A stretch of DNA of 64,000 bases. Source: Olivibacter domesticus. GTDB taxonomy: Bacteria; Bacteroidota; Bacteroidia; Sphingobacteriales; Sphingobacteriaceae. Shown in pieces: positions 9,156-18,728 of this stretch. The translations under genes and the position numbers were made by a program. The stretch is taken from contig NZ_FOAF01000005.1 of NCBI RefSeq assembly GCF_900109575.1, positions 124,001 to 188,000 on the forward strand, given 5' to 3'. The notes under the pieces were generated by a model. That model saw only the letters and a list, made by a program, of their open reading frames with translations, had not been told where the DNA came from and did not search any database. The number at the start of each line of letters is the position of its first letter. The first letter of the stretch is position 1.

Positions 9156-10322
9156 CTATAGATCTTTAATTAACCGGGCAACAAACATTGTATCTGCCCG
9201 GTTTTCATATCCTTTCAATAACTCGGTCTCTTCTACTCTTAGTCCCTTTTGCTCGAAAAATTTCAGCTGATTTTCATTTTCATCGGCATACACAGAACAG
9301 GTGATATAGATCAGTGGAGCCTTTGGTTTTAAGTGCTTAACCGCCTGCAAAACAATTGTTCTTTGTAAGGTAACAAAATAGTCCAGCCGTTCCTTATTAA
9401 AGGAAGCCATCATTTCAGGTGTTCTTCCCCATGTTCCTGAACCTGTGCAGGGTGCATCTACAATAATGCCATCAAATTGCTCATTCCCTAAAACGGGGGA
9501 ACTGTCTTTTGTAAGGTCAATAATTTTTCTCCTATAGTTCTTTATTTTCGCCTGGTCGAATCTTTCATCTAAATTTCTGAGAATGCTCGGTCGCACATCA
9601 CTCACCAACAGCTTTATATCAGGATAATGATGTAATAGCAAAAGTGATTTTCCACCAGATGCAGCACAAGCATCCCACCATTGTTCGCCACTCTTAGCTT
9701 TAAAATAGCGCGCTGTGCGCTGCGAGGATAGATCTTGCACCTGATATTTACCCTCCAGCTCTCGATATTGATTTAGCTTGGTGCCATTCGGCAGGGCAAG
9801 ACAATTCTCACCAACTTCTTCATAAATAACTTCCCTATGAATTAAACGATCTACCACAAAGGTTTTTTCGCCGGGGTGAATACGGATAAAAAGAAGTGGT
9901 TGCATGAATAAGCTATCAACAAAGCGTTCTTTATCAATCGATGTGGATAGCAATGATATCAATGGAAAAATATCAGCCTGATGAAATCCAAACAAATCCG
10001 ATAGTAATACCTTTTTTTCTTGAATTGTTTGGTGAATGGATTCATTTAATATCGGATCTAAATGAGCCACCAAATCACTCTCTTTGTTACACAGATATTC
10101 GGCAAATAGCAATCTTTCTGTAACAGTATGCTCAGCAAATGATTTTCCTAAACGAAAGTAATTGTAAATCCACCTAGAGGCAATGCGTCTATCGGTAGAC
10201 CCCATTTGCTTATTTTCTTTAAAAAAAGTCGTCAAAAACCTCGCTAAAGGTTCTTTCTTATCATAAGCGGTCAGTAACTTCTCGAAGGTGCGTAATTGCT
10301 GAGGTATGCGCATGTTACTCAT
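9156..10322 (-). CDS. RsmB/NOP2-family RNA (cytosine-5) methyltransferase
   Basis: This 388-aa enzyme carries the RsmB/Sun/NOP2 SAM-dependent methyltransferase domain in its C-terminal half. The SAM-binding loop is DACAASGGKSLLL. The catalytic cysteines are in DAPCTGSGTWGR and YITCSVY, the two-cysteine arrangement of m5C RNA methyltransferases. The N-terminal 130 or so residues are helical and resemble a divergent NusB-like region, so 16S rRNA is the likely substrate, although a tRNA cannot be excluded. Its ATG at 10322 lies 8 bp after the lipoprotein stop, within the accA-guaA-lipoprotein-methyltransferase unit. Confidence 0.88.
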   Translation of the reverse strand: MSNMRIPQQLRTFEKLLTAYDKKEPLARFLTTFFKENKQMGSTDRRIASRWIYNYFRLGKSFAEHTVTERLLFAEYLCNKESDLVAHLDPILNESIHQTIQEKKVLLSDLFGFHQADIFPLISLLSTSIDKERFVDSLFMQPLLFIRIHPGEKTFVVDRLIHREVIYEEVGENCLALPNGTKLNQYRELEGKYQVQDLSSQRTARYFKAKSGEQWWDACAASGGKSLLLLHHYPDIKLLVSDVRPSILRNLDERFDQAKIKNYRRKIIDLTKDSSPVLGNEQFDGIIVDAPCTGSGTWGRTPEMMASFNKERLDYFVTLQRTIVLQAVKHLKPKAPLIYITCSVYADENENQLKFFEQKGLRVEETELLKGYENRADTMFVARLIKDL

Positions 10323-10330
10323 GTAGAAGG

Positions 10331-11581
10331 CTACAATGGCTTGTATGTAGTACCATTAAAACGTAACAATCTGACAAAATTATTAACATACCCCGCACTA
10401 GCGCTATGCTTAAAGTCAAATCCCAATGATAGGCCTTTATGCTTTTCTTTGGCAACTCGGTTCACATAATCTTCAGGATATTGAGCAAGCAATCTGCCAA
10501 AAAAAACACCTGTATCAAATCCCTTAAAGGCAAACTCCGATGGTATTACCCTGTATAAGTCAAAATAACTTACCCTAAATTTACGCGTTCCGTCATTGGC
10601 TTCATCAACAAAATAAGAAGAGCTGATACACGTATTAAGCGTTTTAAGATATTCAGCATTAAAATCAAGTTTACTCCAATTTGGGTGTCCAATGAGTGAT
10701 AGGTCATAGGCCTGCTCCGTCTTTAATCGATATAGATCAGCTATGAGTGGAGATACAAAATATTGATTGCCCGAGCCATTTATAACTAAATTTTTGCCGG
10801 TAACAGCTAAGTTGACTTCTATTTCACTAAGTTCCGCTACTTCTGTATAGTGTACATCCAAAGCATCCAAAGCAATTTTTAAAGGATCGATAAATTTTCT
10901 GCTATCTTCATCGTTCGTATTAACGATAATCACCTTACCATCTGTTCCAAATTTATCTGCAATATATTTACTAATTACTTGCGCATGTATTTCAATGGGT
11001 GGCGTAACAGTTACTAAATTCTCTACCTGATATCTGGACGGATTACTAGCAGCCAGCGGGGATATTTGTAATTTACCTTTTAAGTTGGCAGCGCTGCTAA
11101 ATGCATTAATTTCAGTTGGAAAGATAGGGCCTATTACCAATTGCGCTTCTACGATGTCCTTACCTACTGCCAGCTTCTGAACTTCTCCGGTATTGTCTCT
11201 AGTATCCAGCACATGCAGCTTGAAATTATCCCCTTCTTTTGCCAGCATATCCAATCCGAGTTTAAATCCCTGATAAAAATCAAGTGCTAAACTAGATCGA
11301 TCTACGTCCCGTTTATTAGGAAGAGAATCAATTACTTTATCAAGTTGAAAAGGTAAAAGCAGGGCAATATTGTTAAAGCTGATTTCCTTTTTCGCACCGG
11401 TCTTCACCTCTTCCTTTTTTTCGGCCTCTTCCGTTTTCTTTGATGGACTTTTTGTCCCTTTTCCCCCACCCGGGCGAAGCACTTTAGGGGCACATGCTCC
11501 AAAAAGCATCCCCATAAGTAGTATAACGGCTAATATTTTACTCCCATTCAATGGTAGCCGGTGGTTTTGAACTAATATCAT
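10331..11581 (-). CDS. Lipoprotein with periplasmic-binding-protein type I fold
   Basis: A 416-aa exported lipoprotein. From the ATG at 11581 the signal peptide runs to the lipobox LFGAC (Cys about residue 30). A low-complexity Lys/Glu/Thr linker follows, then a domain of about 340 residues resembling the type I periplasmic binding fold ([35 protein letters not shown]). In Bacteroidota such proteins are often annotated as LysM or ABC substrate-binding proteins, but no LysM repeat and no ABC transporter gene is present. LpoA, which activates a peptidoglycan synthase, uses the same fold, so an envelope role is possible but unproven. The start lies 44 bp inside guaA; a TTG at 11587 or 11551 is an alternative. 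Confidence 0.75.
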   Translation of the reverse strand: MILVQNHRLPLNGSKILAVILLMGMLFGACAPKVLRPGGGKGTKSPSKKTEEAEKKEEVKTGAKKEISFNNIALLLPFQLDKVIDSLPNKRDVDRSSLALDFYQGFKLGLDMLAKEGDNFKLHVLDTRDNTGEVQKLAVGKDIVEAQLVIGPIFPTEINAFSSAANLKGKLQISPLAASNPSRYQVENLVTVTPPIEIHAQVISKYIADKFGTDGKVIIVNTNDEDSRKFIDPLKIALDALDVHYTEVAELSEIEVNLAVTGKNLVINGSGNQYFVSPLIADLYRLKTEQAYDLSLIGHPNWSKLDFNAEYLKTLNTCISSSYFVDEANDGTRKFRVSYFDLYRVIPSEFAFKGFDTGVFFGRLLAQYPEDYVNRVAKEKHKGLSLGFDFKHSASAGYVNNFVRLLRFNGTTYKPL

Positions 11582-13088
11582 AAACAACTCGGTTTATCCC
11601 CTTAACGTGATTAATAATTTCATTTGATATTTTTGCCAATAATTCATATGGTAAATGAATCCAATCTGCTGTCATGCCATCTAATGAACCAACAGCCCTT
11701 AATGCAATAACATATTCGTAAGTTCGTTCATCTCCCATCACTCCAACAGATTGAACAGGTAAAAATATTGCTCCCGCTTGCCATACTTTATTATACCAAC
11801 CGGATTCTCGAAGGTTACGGATATAAATATCATCCGCTTGTTGCAAAATACTTACTTTCTCTGCCGTTACATCTCCTAGAATCCTAATACCCAAGCCTGG
11901 TCCTGGAAACGGATGTCGGCCCAATATTAACGGATCGATACCCAATGCAGCCCCTACCCTACGCACTTCATCCTTAAATAATGTATTTAAAGGTTCCACT
12001 ACCTTTAGTTTCATAAAGTCGGGTAATCCACCAACGTTATGGTGAGACTTGATCGTAGCCGACGGACCCTTAACCGAAATTGATTCAATGACATCCGGAT
12101 AGATCGTACCCTGCCCTAACCATTTTACTTCTATCCCTTCAGGCAGTTCTTTTTGAACTTCATGCGCAGCTTCATCAAACACTTCAATAAAAGCGCCACC
12201 TATAATCTTTCTTTTACGTTCTGGATCGGCGATTCCTGCTAACTGACCATAAAATCTTTCTCTAGCATCGATTCCTTTAATATTCAAGCCCATGTGCTTA
12301 TAAGAATCCAACACCTGCTCAAACTCATTTTTTCTTAGCAAGCCATTGTCAACAAAAATACAATGAAGATTTTTCCCAATAGCCTGGTGTAGTAGTATGG
12401 CAGCAACCGATGAATCAACGCCTCCCGACAAAGCGAGTATTACGTGATCATTTTGAAGCTTCGTACGTAGCTCATTAATAGTTGTTTCGATAAAGGTATC
12501 AGGCGTCCAATCTTGTGAACACCCACAAATATTCAGCACAAAATTTTCTATTAACGCTTTCCCATCAAGGCTATGCGTTACCTCGGGATGGAATTGGATA
12601 CCATACGTTTGGGATCCCTTTATATGATAAGCTGCTACTTGAACTTTATCTGTACTTGCTATAATTTCGAATCCTTCAGGAACATGCTTTATTGTATCTC
12701 CATGCGACATCCACACTTGAGAATCAAGTGGTATTCCTTTCAGTAAAGCACTTTCTTGATTAACAAATAATAGATTTGCTCTTCCGTACTCTCGAATTTC
12801 AGAAGGTGTTACTTCTCCGCCAGAATGTTGTGCTATATATTGCGCACCGTAACAAACGCCTAAGAGAGGCAATTTTCCATGAAATTGTTGAAAATCTATT
12901 TGAGGGGCATCTGCTTGACGTACAGATGATGGACTACCAGAAAGAATAAACCCTTTAACATACTCGTCAATCTCAGGAAGGTGATTAAAAGGGTGTATCT
13001 CACAGTAAACATTTAACTCTCTGACACGGCGCGCAATCAATTGTGTATATTGTGATCCGAAATCAAGAATAATAATCTTCTCTTGCAT
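11538..13088 (-). CDS. guaA: GMP synthase (glutamine-hydrolysing)
   Basis: GuaA converts XMP to GMP using glutamine and ATP in the cytosol. The 516-aa protein has the class I amidotransferase domain first, with nucleophile Cys79 in GVCYGAQ and the His167/Glu169 pair in FHPEV. The PP-loop ATP pyrophosphatase domain follows (SGGVDSS at 221-227) and then the GMPS dimerisation domain, ending in the conserved KPPATIEWE. It is 33 bp downstream of accA and its last 44 bp overlap the lipoprotein gene. A TAACTTTG box sits just before the ATG and would drive a nearly leaderless transcript. Confidence 0.97.
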   Translation of the reverse strand: MQEKIIILDFGSQYTQLIARRVRELNVYCEIHPFNHLPEIDEYVKGFILSGSPSSVRQADAPQIDFQQFHGKLPLLGVCYGAQYIAQHSGGEVTPSEIREYGRANLLFVNQESALLKGIPLDSQVWMSHGDTIKHVPEGFEIIASTDKVQVAAYHIKGSQTYGIQFHPEVTHSLDGKALIENFVLNICGCSQDWTPDTFIETTINELRTKLQNDHVILALSGGVDSSVAAILLHQAIGKNLHCIFVDNGLLRKNEFEQVLDSYKHMGLNIKGIDARERFYGQLAGIADPERKRKIIGGAFIEVFDEAAHEVQKELPEGIEVKWLGQGTIYPDVIESISVKGPSATIKSHHNVGGLPDFMKLKVVEPLNTLFKDEVRRVGAALGIDPLILGRHPFPGPGLGIRILGDVTAEKVSILQQADDIYIRNLRESGWYNKVWQAGAIFLPVQSVGVMGDERTYEYVIALRAVGSLDGMTADWIHLPYELLAKISNEIINHVKGINRVVYDISSKPPATIEWE

Positions 13089-13092
13089 GGGC

Positions 13093-13100
13093 CAAAGTTA
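13093..13100 (-). promoter_or_regulatory. Candidate -7 box of guaA
   Basis: On the minus strand the sequence reads AAATACCTAACTTTG directly before the guaA start, containing a perfect TAnnTTTG. The same 15 bases occur upstream of ispG. Initiation would leave only a few untranslated bases. No clear TTTG is seen at -33. Confidence 0.4.
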
Positions 13101-13121
13101 GGTATTTGATTTGAAAAAAAC

Positions 13122-14075
13122 CTACTCTATCACTACTCCCATTGCACAGAATTTTTCAATTCGATCGTTCACTAACTTATCTACTTGCTTTTTATTGAGA
13201 TCTGTAATATCTTTCAAGATTTGTTCTTTGATAGTTTCAGCTATCTTTGATGGATCACGGTGAGCTCCTCCAAGAGGTTCAGGTATAATTCCATCAATTA
13301 AACCATTGCTATACATATTTTCTGCCGTCAGCTTCAAACATTCTGCAGCCTTCTCCTTATAATCCCAGCTACGCCACAAGATAGAGGAACAAGATTCAGG
13401 AGAGATTACGGAGTACCAAGAATGCTCTAACATATATACTTTGTCACCGATTCCAATACCAATGGCACCACCAGATGCACCTTCTCCTATGATAATGCAA
13501 ATGATCGGAACTTTAAGAACAGACATTTCCAACAGATTACGGGCAATTGCTTCCGCCTGCCCTCTTTCTTCCGCCTCAATTCCTGGAAAGGCGCCCATTG
13601 TATCTACAAAGGTCACTACAGGTTTACCGAATTTTTCGGCAATTCTCATCAAGCGCAATGCCTTTCTATAACCTTCTGGATTAGCCATTCCAAAATTACG
13701 AAACTGCCTTTCCTTGGTATTTTTCCCTTTCTGATGACCGATAACCATCACAGAATACCCACTTATAGTGGCCAAACCACCAACAATGGCTTTATCATCT
13801 CCAACATTCCGATCGCCATGAAGCTCTACAAAGTCTTCACAGATCATGCTAATATAATCTAAGGTCTGCGGACGATCAGGATGACGGGCCATCTGCACTT
13901 TCTGCCAACCATTTAGATTACTATAAATTTCTTTCCTCGCTTCGTCCAGCTTCCCCTGCAATTCGGCAAGAGTGGCAGACATATCTACCTTTGTCTTCTC
14001 CGCCACTTGGTTCACCTTCTCCATTTGCAATACTAAATCAGCAATTGGCTTTTCAAAATCAAATGTTGTTTCCAT
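13122..14075 (-). CDS. accA: Acetyl-CoA carboxylase carboxyltransferase subunit alpha
   Basis: AccA forms, with AccD, the carboxyltransferase that moves the carboxyl group from biotin to acetyl-CoA, the first step of fatty-acid synthesis. The 317-aa length is normal. The carboxyltransferase core shows the oxyanion-hole glycine stretches [15 protein letters not shown] and [17 protein letters not shown], plus [13 protein letters not shown] near the C-terminus. The first 60 or so residues are the usual helical segment that packs against AccD, whose gene is not in this window. It is the first gene of the four-gene minus-strand run with guaA. Confidence 0.97.
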   Translation of the reverse strand: METTFDFEKPIADLVLQMEKVNQVAEKTKVDMSATLAELQGKLDEARKEIYSNLNGWQKVQMARHPDRPQTLDYISMICEDFVELHGDRNVGDDKAIVGGLATISGYSVMVIGHQKGKNTKERQFRNFGMANPEGYRKALRLMRIAEKFGKPVVTFVDTMGAFPGIEAEERGQAEAIARNLLEMSVLKVPIICIIIGEGASGGAIGIGIGDKVYMLEHSWYSVISPESCSSILWRSWDYKEKAAECLKLTAENMYSNGLIDGIIPEPLGGAHRDPSKIAETIKEQILKDITDLNKKQVDKLVNDRIEKFCAMGVVIE

Positions 14076-14441
14076 AAAGAAAATTTGGGGTCGCTAAGGT
14101 ACGTATTTTTTTTATAGAGTAAAAACTATCCACTTCATCGCAGCGTCCCATTTTCATAGCCTGTCGCAAACCATTGGCATCTAGTTCAGATCGTTAAGTA
14201 TAATTTAAAATCATTTGATGAAAAACGTCGATCATTCAGCTAACGGTCTATAAAAGAAACAGTTTAGAATATTTCCAAATAACAGCTTACCCAACAAAGA
14301 TATGCAAATCCTTTCTTTTTTTCGTAAATTCGTCACGCTTTAATAGCTGATAAATGAGTGCAGCAAAATAAGAAAAGCTAGGTTTGTTGCTCCAGAACAG
14401 CCCTATAAAGCATATATCATCCATATTTAAAATATATAAAA
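14076..14441. other. Intergenic region between divergent accA and aconitase genes
   Basis: About 366 bp without a gene. The accA side reads AAATACGTACCTTAG on the minus strand, a weak relative of the promoter box seen before guaA, ispG and purF. On the plus strand TAAATTCG (near 14325-14332) is a possible weak -7 element for the aconitase. I see no RNA gene or repeat here. Confidence 0.4.
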
Positions 14442-16715
14442 ATGGCATTTGACATAGAAATGATTAAAGCGGTTTACAGTCGTTATGAAAGTCGGATTAG
14501 TGCGGCTCGCAAGGTTGTCGGTAAACCTCTTACGTTAACAGAAAAAATCTTATATGCCCATTTATGGGACGGAGAAGCTGGAGAAGCTTATGGTAGAGGA
14601 AAATCATATGTCGATTTTGCACCTGATCGCGTGGCCATGCAAGATGCAACTGCCCAGATGGCTCTTCTTCAATTTATGCAGGCAGGCCGTCCTCAAGTCG
14701 CTGTACCCTCAACGGTACATTGTGACCACCTGATACAAGCAAAGGTAGGAGCCGAAGCTGATTTAGCGATTGCTAACGACCAAAACAAGGAAGTTTATGA
14801 TTTTCTTGCTTCGGTATCAAATAAATATGGTATTGGTTTTTGGAAACCAGGTGCAGGTATTATTCACCAAGTGGTTTTGGAGAATTATGCATTCCCTGGA
14901 GGTATGATGATCGGTACAGATTCACACACCCCGAATGCCGGTGGTTTAGGTATGATAGCGATTGGAGTCGGCGGAGCGGATGCCTGCGATGTAATGGCAG
15001 GCCTACCTTGGGAGCTGAAATTCCCTAAACTTATTGGTGTTAAATTAACTGGTAAATTAAGTGGATGGACGGCAGCAAAAGATGTTATCTTAAAAGTTGC
15101 AGGTATCTTAACCGTTAAGGGGGGTACAGGTGCCATTGTAGAATATTTTGGTGAAGGTGCCCGTTCGCTATCTGCAACTGGAAAGGGAACGATCTGCAAC
15201 ATGGGAGCAGAAATTGGCGCCACCACATCAATCTTTGGCTATGATGAAAAATCTGAAGCTTATTTACGTGGAACCGAGCGTGCCGACATTGCAGATTTAG
15301 CCAACACCATTAAAGAACATTTAACCGGTGATGAAGCTGTTTATGCTAATCCGGAACAATATTTCGATCAAGTTATCGAAATCAATCTTTCAGAACTTGA
15401 ACCACATATCAATGGCCCTTTTACGCCAGATTTAGCATGGCCAATATCTAAATTTGCTACTGCCGTGAAAGAAAACGGTTGGCCTGAAAAATTAGAAGTG
15501 GGATTAATTGGATCTTGCACCAACTCTTCTTATGAAGATATCAGTCGTGCAGCTTCTTTGGCGGAACAGGCTGTGGAAAAACATTTAATTGCAAAATCCG
15601 AATATACGGTAACCCCAGGATCTGAACAAGTACGCTATACCGTAGAGCGTGATGGTTTCTTAGATATTTTTGGCAAGATAGGGGGCGTAGTGTTAGCCAA
15701 TGCTTGTGGTCCTTGTATAGGCCAATGGGCTCGTCATGGTGCGGAGAAAAAGGAAAAAAATTCGATCATTACTTCTTTCAACCGTAACTTCGCAAAACGG
15801 GCCGACGGCAACCCAAATACACATTCATTTGTAGCTTCGCCTGAAATTGTGACCGCATTAGCCATTTCCGGATCACTCTTGTTTAACCCATTAATAGACA
15901 CGCTTACTAACGAAAAAGGCGAACAGGTGAGGCTAGATGAACCACAAGGTTTAGAACTACCTATTAAAGATTTTGCTGTGGAGGATGCTGGTTATCAAGC
16001 GCCCGCAGAAGATGGCAGTAAGGTACAGGTGCTAGTAAGTCCAAGCTCCGATCGTTTACAATTACTAGAACCCTTTAAACCATGGGAGGGAACTGATCTT
16101 CTCGGTTTGAAACTATTAATTAAAGCAAAAGGTAAATGTACCACCGATCATATCTCGATGGCAGGACCTTGGTTGAAGTATCGTGGACATTTGGATAATA
16201 TTTCAAATAATATGCTAATTGGTGCTATCAACTTTGCAAACGACTCGGCGGATACCGTTAAAAATCAATTAACAGGTGAATATGGTCCGGTTCCTGCTAC
16301 CCAAAGAGCATACAAGGCAGCTGGCATCGATACAGTAGTGATTGGCGATGAAAACTACGGCGAAGGTTCATCAAGAGAACATGCAGCTATGGAGCCCCGT
16401 CATTTAGGTGTCCGTGTTATCCTAGTTAAGTCTTTCGCACGAATTCACGAAACGAACCTTAAAAAACAAGGTATGTTGGCCCTTACCTTCCAAAATCCTG
16501 CGGATTACGACCTCGTACAAGAAGATGACGTCATTGACATCACCGGCCTCACTTCATTTGCTCCAGAAAAGCAGTTGACGGTTGTATTGCATCATGCTGA
16601 TGGATCTGAAAACAGCTTTCAGGTAAATCATACTTATAATGCACAGCAGATCGAATGGTTTAAAGCTGGTGGAGCACTAAACATTATACGCAAAAATCAA
16701 GCTAAAAATACTTAA
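14442..16715 (+). CDS. Aconitate hydratase (mitochondrial type)
   Basis: Aconitase interconverts citrate and isocitrate in the TCA cycle with a [4Fe-4S] cluster. The 757-aa protein has the cluster ligands Cys359 ([10 protein letters not shown]), Cys422 and Cys425 ([10 protein letters not shown]). Substrate-binding blocks include [11 protein letters not shown] near residue 158 and the C-terminal swivel domain motif [19 protein letters not shown]. Length and layout match the mitochondrial-type family rather than the AcnA/IRP type (about 890 aa) or AcnB. It has its own terminator and stands alone as a transcription unit. Confidence 0.95.
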   Translation: MAFDIEMIKAVYSRYESRISAARKVVGKPLTLTEKILYAHLWDGEAGEAYGRGKSYVDFAPDRVAMQDATAQMALLQFMQAGRPQVAVPSTVHCDHLIQAKVGAEADLAIANDQNKEVYDFLASVSNKYGIGFWKPGAGIIHQVVLENYAFPGGMMIGTDSHTPNAGGLGMIAIGVGGADACDVMAGLPWELKFPKLIGVKLTGKLSGWTAAKDVILKVAGILTVKGGTGAIVEYFGEGARSLSATGKGTICNMGAEIGATTSIFGYDEKSEAYLRGTERADIADLANTIKEHLTGDEAVYANPEQYFDQVIEINLSELEPHINGPFTPDLAWPISKFATAVKENGWPEKLEVGLIGSCTNSSYEDISRAASLAEQAVEKHLIAKSEYTVTPGSEQVRYTVERDGFLDIFGKIGGVVLANACGPCIGQWARHGAEKKEKNSIITSFNRNFAKRADGNPNTHSFVASPEIVTALAISGSLLFNPLIDTLTNEKGEQVRLDEPQGLELPIKDFAVEDAGYQAPAEDGSKVQVLVSPSSDRLQLLEPFKPWEGTDLLGLKLLIKAKGKCTTDHISMAGPWLKYRGHLDNISNNMLIGAINFANDSADTVKNQLTGEYGPVPATQRAYKAAGIDTVVIGDENYGEGSSREHAAMEPRHLGVRVILVKSFARIHETNLKKQGMLALTFQNPADYDLVQEDDVIDITGLTSFAPEKQLTVVLHHADGSENSFQVNHTYNAQQIEWFKAGGALNIIRKNQAKNT

Positions 16716-16721
16716 AATACA

Positions 16722-16757
16722 AAGAGGCACTTCACAAGAGTGCCTCTTCTTTCTTTA
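16722..16757 (+). terminator. Aconitase terminator
   Basis: AGAGGCACT (16723-16731) pairs with AGTGCCTCT (16739-16747) around a 7-base loop, followed by a TCTTTCTTT tract. It starts within 10 bases of the aconitase stop codon. Confidence 0.85.
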
Positions 16758-17205
16758 CTTTTGAATCTAATTCAATAGCGGGTATCACTCTGAGATACCA
16801 GATTTTCAACAAAACAAAGGAGTGTAGATGACAATTAGTTGTATTCCCTTGGTATGGTCTTCAAGGAATAGCCATTCGCCAGCAAAAAACTGACCTCCAA
16901 ATCTTCGGGGTAGTAAAAGCTAAGTAACTGTAGATACTTTGAAAGAAGATTTTCATTGTCGTGTCAGTTCTAATAGGCAATGAAGCTTGCTTCGCAGGTT
17001 GAAGCCAGGAGCTTTTGGTTACTTTTTGCGAAAACCTCGAGCCTATTGGCGAGAAGCTTGAATGCCTTAAAAAAACAAACAGATGATGAAAAAAAGTAAC
17101 ACGTCATTGATAGCCATTCTAGGCAAACCCGATAATATTAACTAAAACTTCATGCTACCTTAACATGTAAATCATAAGTGATTTCAAACTTTGATAAAAA
17201 CACAT
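16758..17205. other. Non-coding stretch after aconitase
   Basis: About 450 bp with no credible gene. It holds a hairpin GGTATC/GATACC (16781-16786 and 16794-16799) and, around 16975-17075, a stretch with AAGCTTGCTTCGCAGG and GCTTTTGGTTACTTTTTGCG. The latter vaguely resembles the ends of the repeat elements at 18.2 and 42.7 kb and may be a decayed relative; the similarity is too weak to be sure. Confidence 0.35.
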
Positions 17206-17433
17206 ATGGCCATGGAAAGCTTGAATATAGAAATTACCGAAAATCAATATCTAATTAGATTAAAAAAATCTGATTTCGATTTAAATTATTTATATGGCCT
17301 TTTGAGAAGTCTTGGAGCGGATACTCCTATTTCTAAAACAGATTTTTTCAAACAAGAGGATGATGACATGATAAAGAGTTGGAAAAACAGTGTGGAACTT
17401 GGCGAAAGATTTGATCATCTCTTAGATAAATAA
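17206..17433 (+). CDS. Small uncharacterised protein
   Basis: This 75-aa acidic protein (ATG at 17206, or 17212 two codons later) begins MAMESLNIEITENQYLIRL. It has no signal peptide or membrane segment. Its pattern of a short beta strand, then helices and an Asp/Lys-rich C-terminus looks like a small cytosolic protein of the antitoxin size class, but no toxin-like gene follows: the next 200 bp are AT-rich and empty. I do not recognise the family. The reading frame is intact and its composition is coding-like. Confidence 0.6.
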   Translation: MAMESLNIEITENQYLIRLKKSDFDLNYLYGLLRSLGADTPISKTDFFKQEDDDMIKSWKNSVELGERFDHLLDK

Positions 17434-17574
17434 TCGTTTGAACATCTTATTTTTTTAAAAAAAAATAGTTTATTCTATTTTTTCCAAAATCATCGAAAAT
17501 AAGCCTCAAAGTCATCTTTTTCACAACAAACACCTCAACCAGAATCATTTTTCTTTAACTATTATTCAAATCCA

Positions 17575-17607
17575 TTTGCATTATTAAAAAATATTGGTTT
17601 ATATTTA
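17575..17607 (+). promoter_or_regulatory. Candidate promoter of the DUF3276 gene
   Basis: TTTG (17575-17578), 21 bp, and TATATTTA (17600-17607) fit the TTTG / TAnnTTTG pattern with one mismatch. The start codon at 17644 lies about 30 nt beyond the expected initiation site. Confidence 0.45.
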
Positions 17608-17643
17608 TGCCGAATCAGGGAACTTAAACTTAAAGTTTTGACA

Positions 17644-17970
17644 ATGGGAGATTTTGACAACAAAGAACGGGAAGAAGTTTTTTCAAAAAAGGTAAGAGCA
17701 GGAAAGCGCACCTATTTTTTTGATGTAAAAGCCACGAGATCTAATGATTACTATGTAACCATTACGGAAAGTAAGAAAAGATTAGAAGATGGTGTTTTTG
17801 TGAAGCATAAGATTTTCTTATATAAAGAAGATTTTGAAAAGTTTGCAGAAGGTCTTAATGATACTGTAGAGTATATTAAGGCACATCAAGAAGTAGTAGA
17901 AAAGCGTTATGAATTTAGTGAGAATGGAGTAACCGCTGATTCTAAAAAAGATGATGATTATTCATTCTAA
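17644..17970 (+). CDS. PUR-domain protein (DUF3276)
   Basis: This 108-aa protein matches the bacterial PUR-alpha-like family (DUF3276), widespread in Bacteroidota and related to Borrelia BpuR. A single beta-rich PUR repeat (KVRAGKRTYFFDVKATRSND..YYVTITESKK) is followed by a helix and an acidic disordered tail ending DSKKDDDYSF. PUR domains bind single-stranded nucleic acids, and BpuR binds DNA and RNA; the target here is unknown. The ATG at 17644 is chosen over a TTG two codons earlier. It has its own promoter-like sequence and a strong terminator, so it is monocistronic and probably well expressed. Confidence 0.88.
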   Translation: MGDFDNKEREEVFSKKVRAGKRTYFFDVKATRSNDYYVTITESKKRLEDGVFVKHKIFLYKEDFEKFAEGLNDTVEYIKAHQEVVEKRYEFSENGVTADSKKDDDYSF

Positions 17971-17998
17971 CAGACTGCTTAATTGAAATTCAATTAAG

Positions 17999-18024
17999 AG
18001 CCTCAACCATTTGAGGCTTTTTTT
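17999..18024 (+). terminator. DUF3276 terminator
   Basis: AGCCTCAA (17999-18006), loop CCAT, TTGAGGCT (18011-18018), then seven T residues: a textbook intrinsic terminator 28 bp after the stop codon. Confidence 0.92.
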
Positions 18025-18167
18025 ATTTTAGCTCATCACTAAATTATGCACAGATCGCTTTTGCATAGTTTAAGAGAAAAGAGATATCAGTCGTAAAAGT
18101 TAAAGGAACGTTTAATTATTCACCATGTTGTTCCCTTTAAAAGTGTTCATGAGCTCGCAAAGCTCGG

Positions 18168-18552
18168 TTTAAGCGCTGATCGCGCATATTCTTCTACTTT
18201 GTCCGCAACAAAGTAGAGCAAAATGCCTGGCTGGCTTGTTCCGTTGCAATTCGTGGCTTTCATGCCGGCCGCAAAAGAAGCACCCTCCCGATAAGGCTGG
18301 GCTTCGTTCGTCTTTTGCTCTTTTCTCGCTTGCTTCGCCTGAAAAGCACATTATTAGGCATGACAGCTTCCGATTGCTGCCTACACAAACCCATGCCATT
18401 TTCGTCCTTCGGGACGTTTATGCCTGCTCGGCAATAGCTCTCCGTTCTACTTTAAATCCGCCTTAGTCAGCTGCGACTTGCAGGTGGATGCACTGCCATT
18501 GTAGCAGCTGTCTACAGCGGGAGTCTTTGCTACTTTCTTCGGAAGAAAGTAG
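18168..18552 (+). repeat. Dispersed structured repeat, copy A
   Basis: A 385-bp block whose reverse complement recurs at 42706-43089 (384 bp). Both copies begin TTTAAGCGCTGATCGCGCAT and share long blocks through the middle, for example around TCTCCGTTCT and GCCTTAGTCAG. The left end has hairpin CTACTTTGT/ACAAAGTAG (18194-18202 and 18208-18216). The right end has an odd palindrome, CTACTTTCTTC-G-GAAGAAAGTAG (18530-18552). The element is richer in GC than its surroundings and shows no convincing coding frame. No transposase or target duplication is visible. Its nature is unknown. Confidence 0.8.
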
Positions 18553-18676
18553 ATGAAAGTAAACATTCTTTTTGCCCGGTAAAGGAAATAAATAAAACCA
18601 GCTATGCAACGGAATCTCCCCAAAATTTGCTTAAAAAAAGAAAGCTACATGTACTTTTACATGCTGCTATTTCTTT

Positions 18677-18708
18677 GTTGCATTTGAAGAGCAATTTATT
18701 TAAGTTTG
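18677..18708 (+). promoter_or_regulatory. Candidate promoter of the YpfJ-family gene
   Basis: GTTG (18677-18680), 20 bp, and a perfect TAAGTTTG (18701-18708). The 12 or so bases before the -7 box resemble the pyrR promoter (AGCAATTTATTTAAGTTTG against AGCAAATTTATCTAAGTTTG). Initiation would be about 16 nt before the ATG at 18729, which supports that start over upstream in-frame codons. Confidence 0.5.
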
Positions 18709-18728
18709 TTTTAAAAAAAACTAAAATT

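Larger units (their letters stand above)
18025..18728. other. Long intergenic region upstream of the YpfJ gene
   Basis: About 700 bp. Most of it is the repeat element listed separately (18168-18552). The flanks hold no recognisable gene. The last 60 bp carry the promoter of the metallopeptidase gene. Open frames crossing the repeat in both directions are rich in Cys, Arg and Ser and look non-coding. Confidence 0.5.

Noticed and set aside
17206-17433. Antitoxin of a toxin-antitoxin pair
   Set aside because: The size fits, but no toxin-like gene follows or precedes it and I recognise no DNA-binding fold.
18169-18466. Open frames on both strands across repeat copy A (76 aa each)
   Set aside because: They lie wholly or mostly within the inverted repeat shared with 42.7 kb, are rich in Cys, Arg and Ser, and lack promoter or start signals. 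They are by-products of a GC-richer non-coding element.
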